NCBI GenBank assembly: GCA_913058195.1
Contig: CAJXPP010000122.1
Location: 1 to 6,556 of the forward strand
Length of the DNA stretch: 6,556 nt
Reading direction: 5' to 3'
DNA from: an uncultured Gammaproteobacteria bacterium
GTDB taxonomy: Bacteria; Pseudomonadota; Gammaproteobacteria; Nitrosococcales; Methylophagaceae
Below the pieces are notes generated by a model. That model searched no databases and was not told the origin of the DNA. It saw only the letters and a program-made list of their open reading frames with translations. Each line of letters opens with the position of its first letter. Position 1 is the stretch's first letter. Position numbers and translations under genes: made by a program. Shown here piece after piece: positions 5,608 to 6,556 of the stretch.

Positions 5608-6249
5608 TTAAATCCAATAGCTTGATTTTGTCATTACTTTTGACATTAGTCCCATCACCACTTTCACAGGCTGTGGAAGCTCAGCACCGCCCGCTTCTAT
5701 AGCTGTGGTGCCATGATGTAATTCGTCTCGTTTCATTTGCTCTAAAATAGATCGGCTTTTAATATCTTGCTCACTGAGCATGCTCAGGTGTTCATCCAAA
5801 TGTTTAACAACTTGTTTTTCCGTCTCAGCTACAAAGCCTAAACTCCACTTATCGCCTATTTTTCCAGCCGCCGCACCAATAGCAAAAGAACCTGCATACC
5901 ATAAGGGGTTAAAAACACTAGTGTGGCTGCCAAAATGGTGGATACGCTGTTGGCACCATACTAAATGATCGTTTTCTTCTAATGCAGCATGCTCCATTGC
6001 AAGACGTACTTCAGGCAAATCAGCCGTTAAGGCTTGCCCTTGGTATAAAGCCTGAGCCGATACTTCACCCGCATGATTGATTCGCATTAACCGTGAAGAT
6101 TCTCGTTGTTCGGCCGCAGTAAGTTCATTTTCTGCTAATTCAATGCCTGGCATAACCCGCTCAGTTGTCTCAGGGGTACCCATCACAGTTTTTATCGCCT
6201 TATCACATTCAATAATAATATGATCTAAGCCACTCAGCTCTCTAGGCAC
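5608..6249 (-). CDS. coq7: Coq7 di-iron demethoxyubiquinone hydroxylase
   Basis: Catalyses the last hydroxylation in ubiquinone biosynthesis, turning the methoxy-methyl-polyprenyl-benzoquinol (demethoxyubiquinol) into its 6-hydroxy product before the final O-methylation by UbiG. It is a ferritin-like membrane-associated di-iron enzyme. The 213-residue length fits bacterial Coq7. The six iron ligands expected from human COQ7 are visible: Glu62 (H-A-G-E-V), Glu92 and His95 (E-E-N-D-H), Glu144 (E-T-E-K-Q), and Glu176 and His179 (D-E-L-H-H). I chose the GTG start at 6249 because AGGGAG lies 5 bases upstream and the N-terminus (L-D-H-I-I-I-E-C-D) matches the family. The stop of the upstream cheV-like gene is 1 base away, so the two are probably co-transcribed and translationally coupled. 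Coq7 replaces the flavin enzyme UbiF of enteric bacteria. Confidence 0.96.
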   Translation of the reverse strand: MPRELSGLDHIIIECDKAIKTVMGTPETTERVMPGIELAENELTAAEQRESSRLMRINHAGEVSAQALYQGQALTADLPEVRLAMEHAALEENDHLVWCQQRIHHFGSHTSVFNPLWYAGSFAIGAAAGKIGDKWSLGFVAETEKQVVKHLDEHLSMLSEQDIKSRSILEQMKRDELHHGTTAIEAGGAELPQPVKVVMGLMSKVMTKSSYWI

Positions 6250-6250
6250 T

Positions 6251-6510
6251 TTAACTCCCTAATGACTCATTAAAAAAACGTTCTAGTGTTGCAGCTAATT
6301 CACGTGGTTGAAATTTAGGTACATAAGCATCTGCTCCGACACCTACACCCATTGCCATATTAGCATCTGCCGTTAATGATGAATGCATAATAACCGGCAG
6401 ACCTTTTAGCCTAGGATCTGCTTTAATTTTTTGAGTTAAAACATAGCCATCCATTTCTGGCATTTCTACATCCGTTAATACTGCTTGAATTTCAGAAGTA
6501 ATGTTTATCC
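6251..6510 (-). CDS. cheV: CheV-like chemotaxis coupling protein, C-terminal receiver domain, 5'-truncated
   Basis: Only the last 86 complete codons are present; the frame stays open to the adapter junction at 6510. The sequence INITSEIQAVLTDVEMPEMD is the phospho-acceptor part of a receiver domain, with the Asp of L-T-D-V-E-M-P as the likely phosphorylation site. The conserved Ser of M-H-S-S-L and the Lys of V-P-K-F-Q-P follow. The wording E-M-P-E-M-D-G-Y-x-L-T with K-F-x-P near the end is typical of CheV, in which an N-terminal CheW-like domain couples receptors to CheA and the receiver tunes adaptation. The CheW part would lie outside the window, so another receiver-ending protein cannot be excluded. 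The final codons overlap the ribosome binding site of coq7. Confidence 0.8.
6255..6260 (-). promoter_or_regulatory. coq7 ribosome binding site inside the end of cheV
   Basis: The minus strand reads AGGGAG, then TTAAA, then GTG (6249). The site overlaps the last codons and stop region of the cheV-like gene, so ribosomes finishing that gene could re-initiate on coq7. It is the main reason for accepting a GTG start. Confidence 0.75.
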
Positions 6511-6556
6511 CTGTCTCTTATACACATCTCCGAGCCCACGAGACTAGGCATGATCT
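6511..6556 (+). other. Nextera read-2 (i7 side) adapter, synthetic
   Basis: This is not genomic DNA. Bases 6511-6529 are the reverse-complement Tn5 mosaic end, and 6530-6544 are the read-2 primer segment CCGAGCCCACGAGAC. Bases 6545-6552 (TAGGCATG) match what I recall as the N706 i7 index, and 6553-6556 (ATCT) start the P7 primer. Insert sequence ends at 6510. Confidence 0.98.

Noticed and set aside
5780..5968. Plus-strand frame inside coq7
   Set aside because: Antisense shadow of a clear Coq7 coding sequence.

Overview
This window is one AT-rich fragment of a gammaproteobacterial chromosome. Synthetic Nextera (Tn5) library adapters remain on both ends: bases 1-43 and 6511-6556 are not biological, and the real insert is 44-6510. 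A gammaproteobacterium is suggested by a BamE/SmpA lipoprotein, a CheV-type chemotaxis protein, an AsrA-like Lon-family protease, and a di-iron Coq7 quinone hydroxylase. Coq7 is typical of Pseudomonas, Legionella or Thiotrichales-like lineages; Escherichia and Vibrio use the flavoprotein UbiF for the same step. The species cannot be named from the sequence alone.

Layout, left to right. The 3' part of bamE (+) converges on a beta-class carbonic anhydrase gene (-). Upstream of that gene is a 216-bp non-coding stretch with a candidate promoter and two hairpins. Next comes the most unusual locus: a 234-codon gene (-) whose product is almost entirely 15 tandem copies of a W-Y-(E/K/N)-A-N pentapeptide separated by Lys-rich spacers. 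It has its own good ribosome binding site and a plausible sigma70 promoter. Directly upstream on the same strand are a small exported protein of unknown function and then an 805-residue Lon-family ATP-dependent protease. A short divergent intergenic region separates the protease from a 100-residue PilZ protein (+). PilZ converges on coq7 (-), which is preceded with a 1-nt gap by the C-terminal receiver domain of a cheV-like gene cut by the right end.

Most of the window is housekeeping: outer-membrane assembly, CO2/bicarbonate chemistry, ubiquinone biosynthesis, protein quality control, c-di-GMP sensing and chemotaxis. These genes do not form one pathway. The candidate for undescribed biology is the WYEAN-repeat protein. 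Its pentapeptides are conserved at the protein level but vary at synonymous positions, which points to selection on the amino-acid motif rather than a recent DNA expansion. No modifying enzyme or transporter lies beside it, so its function remains open.
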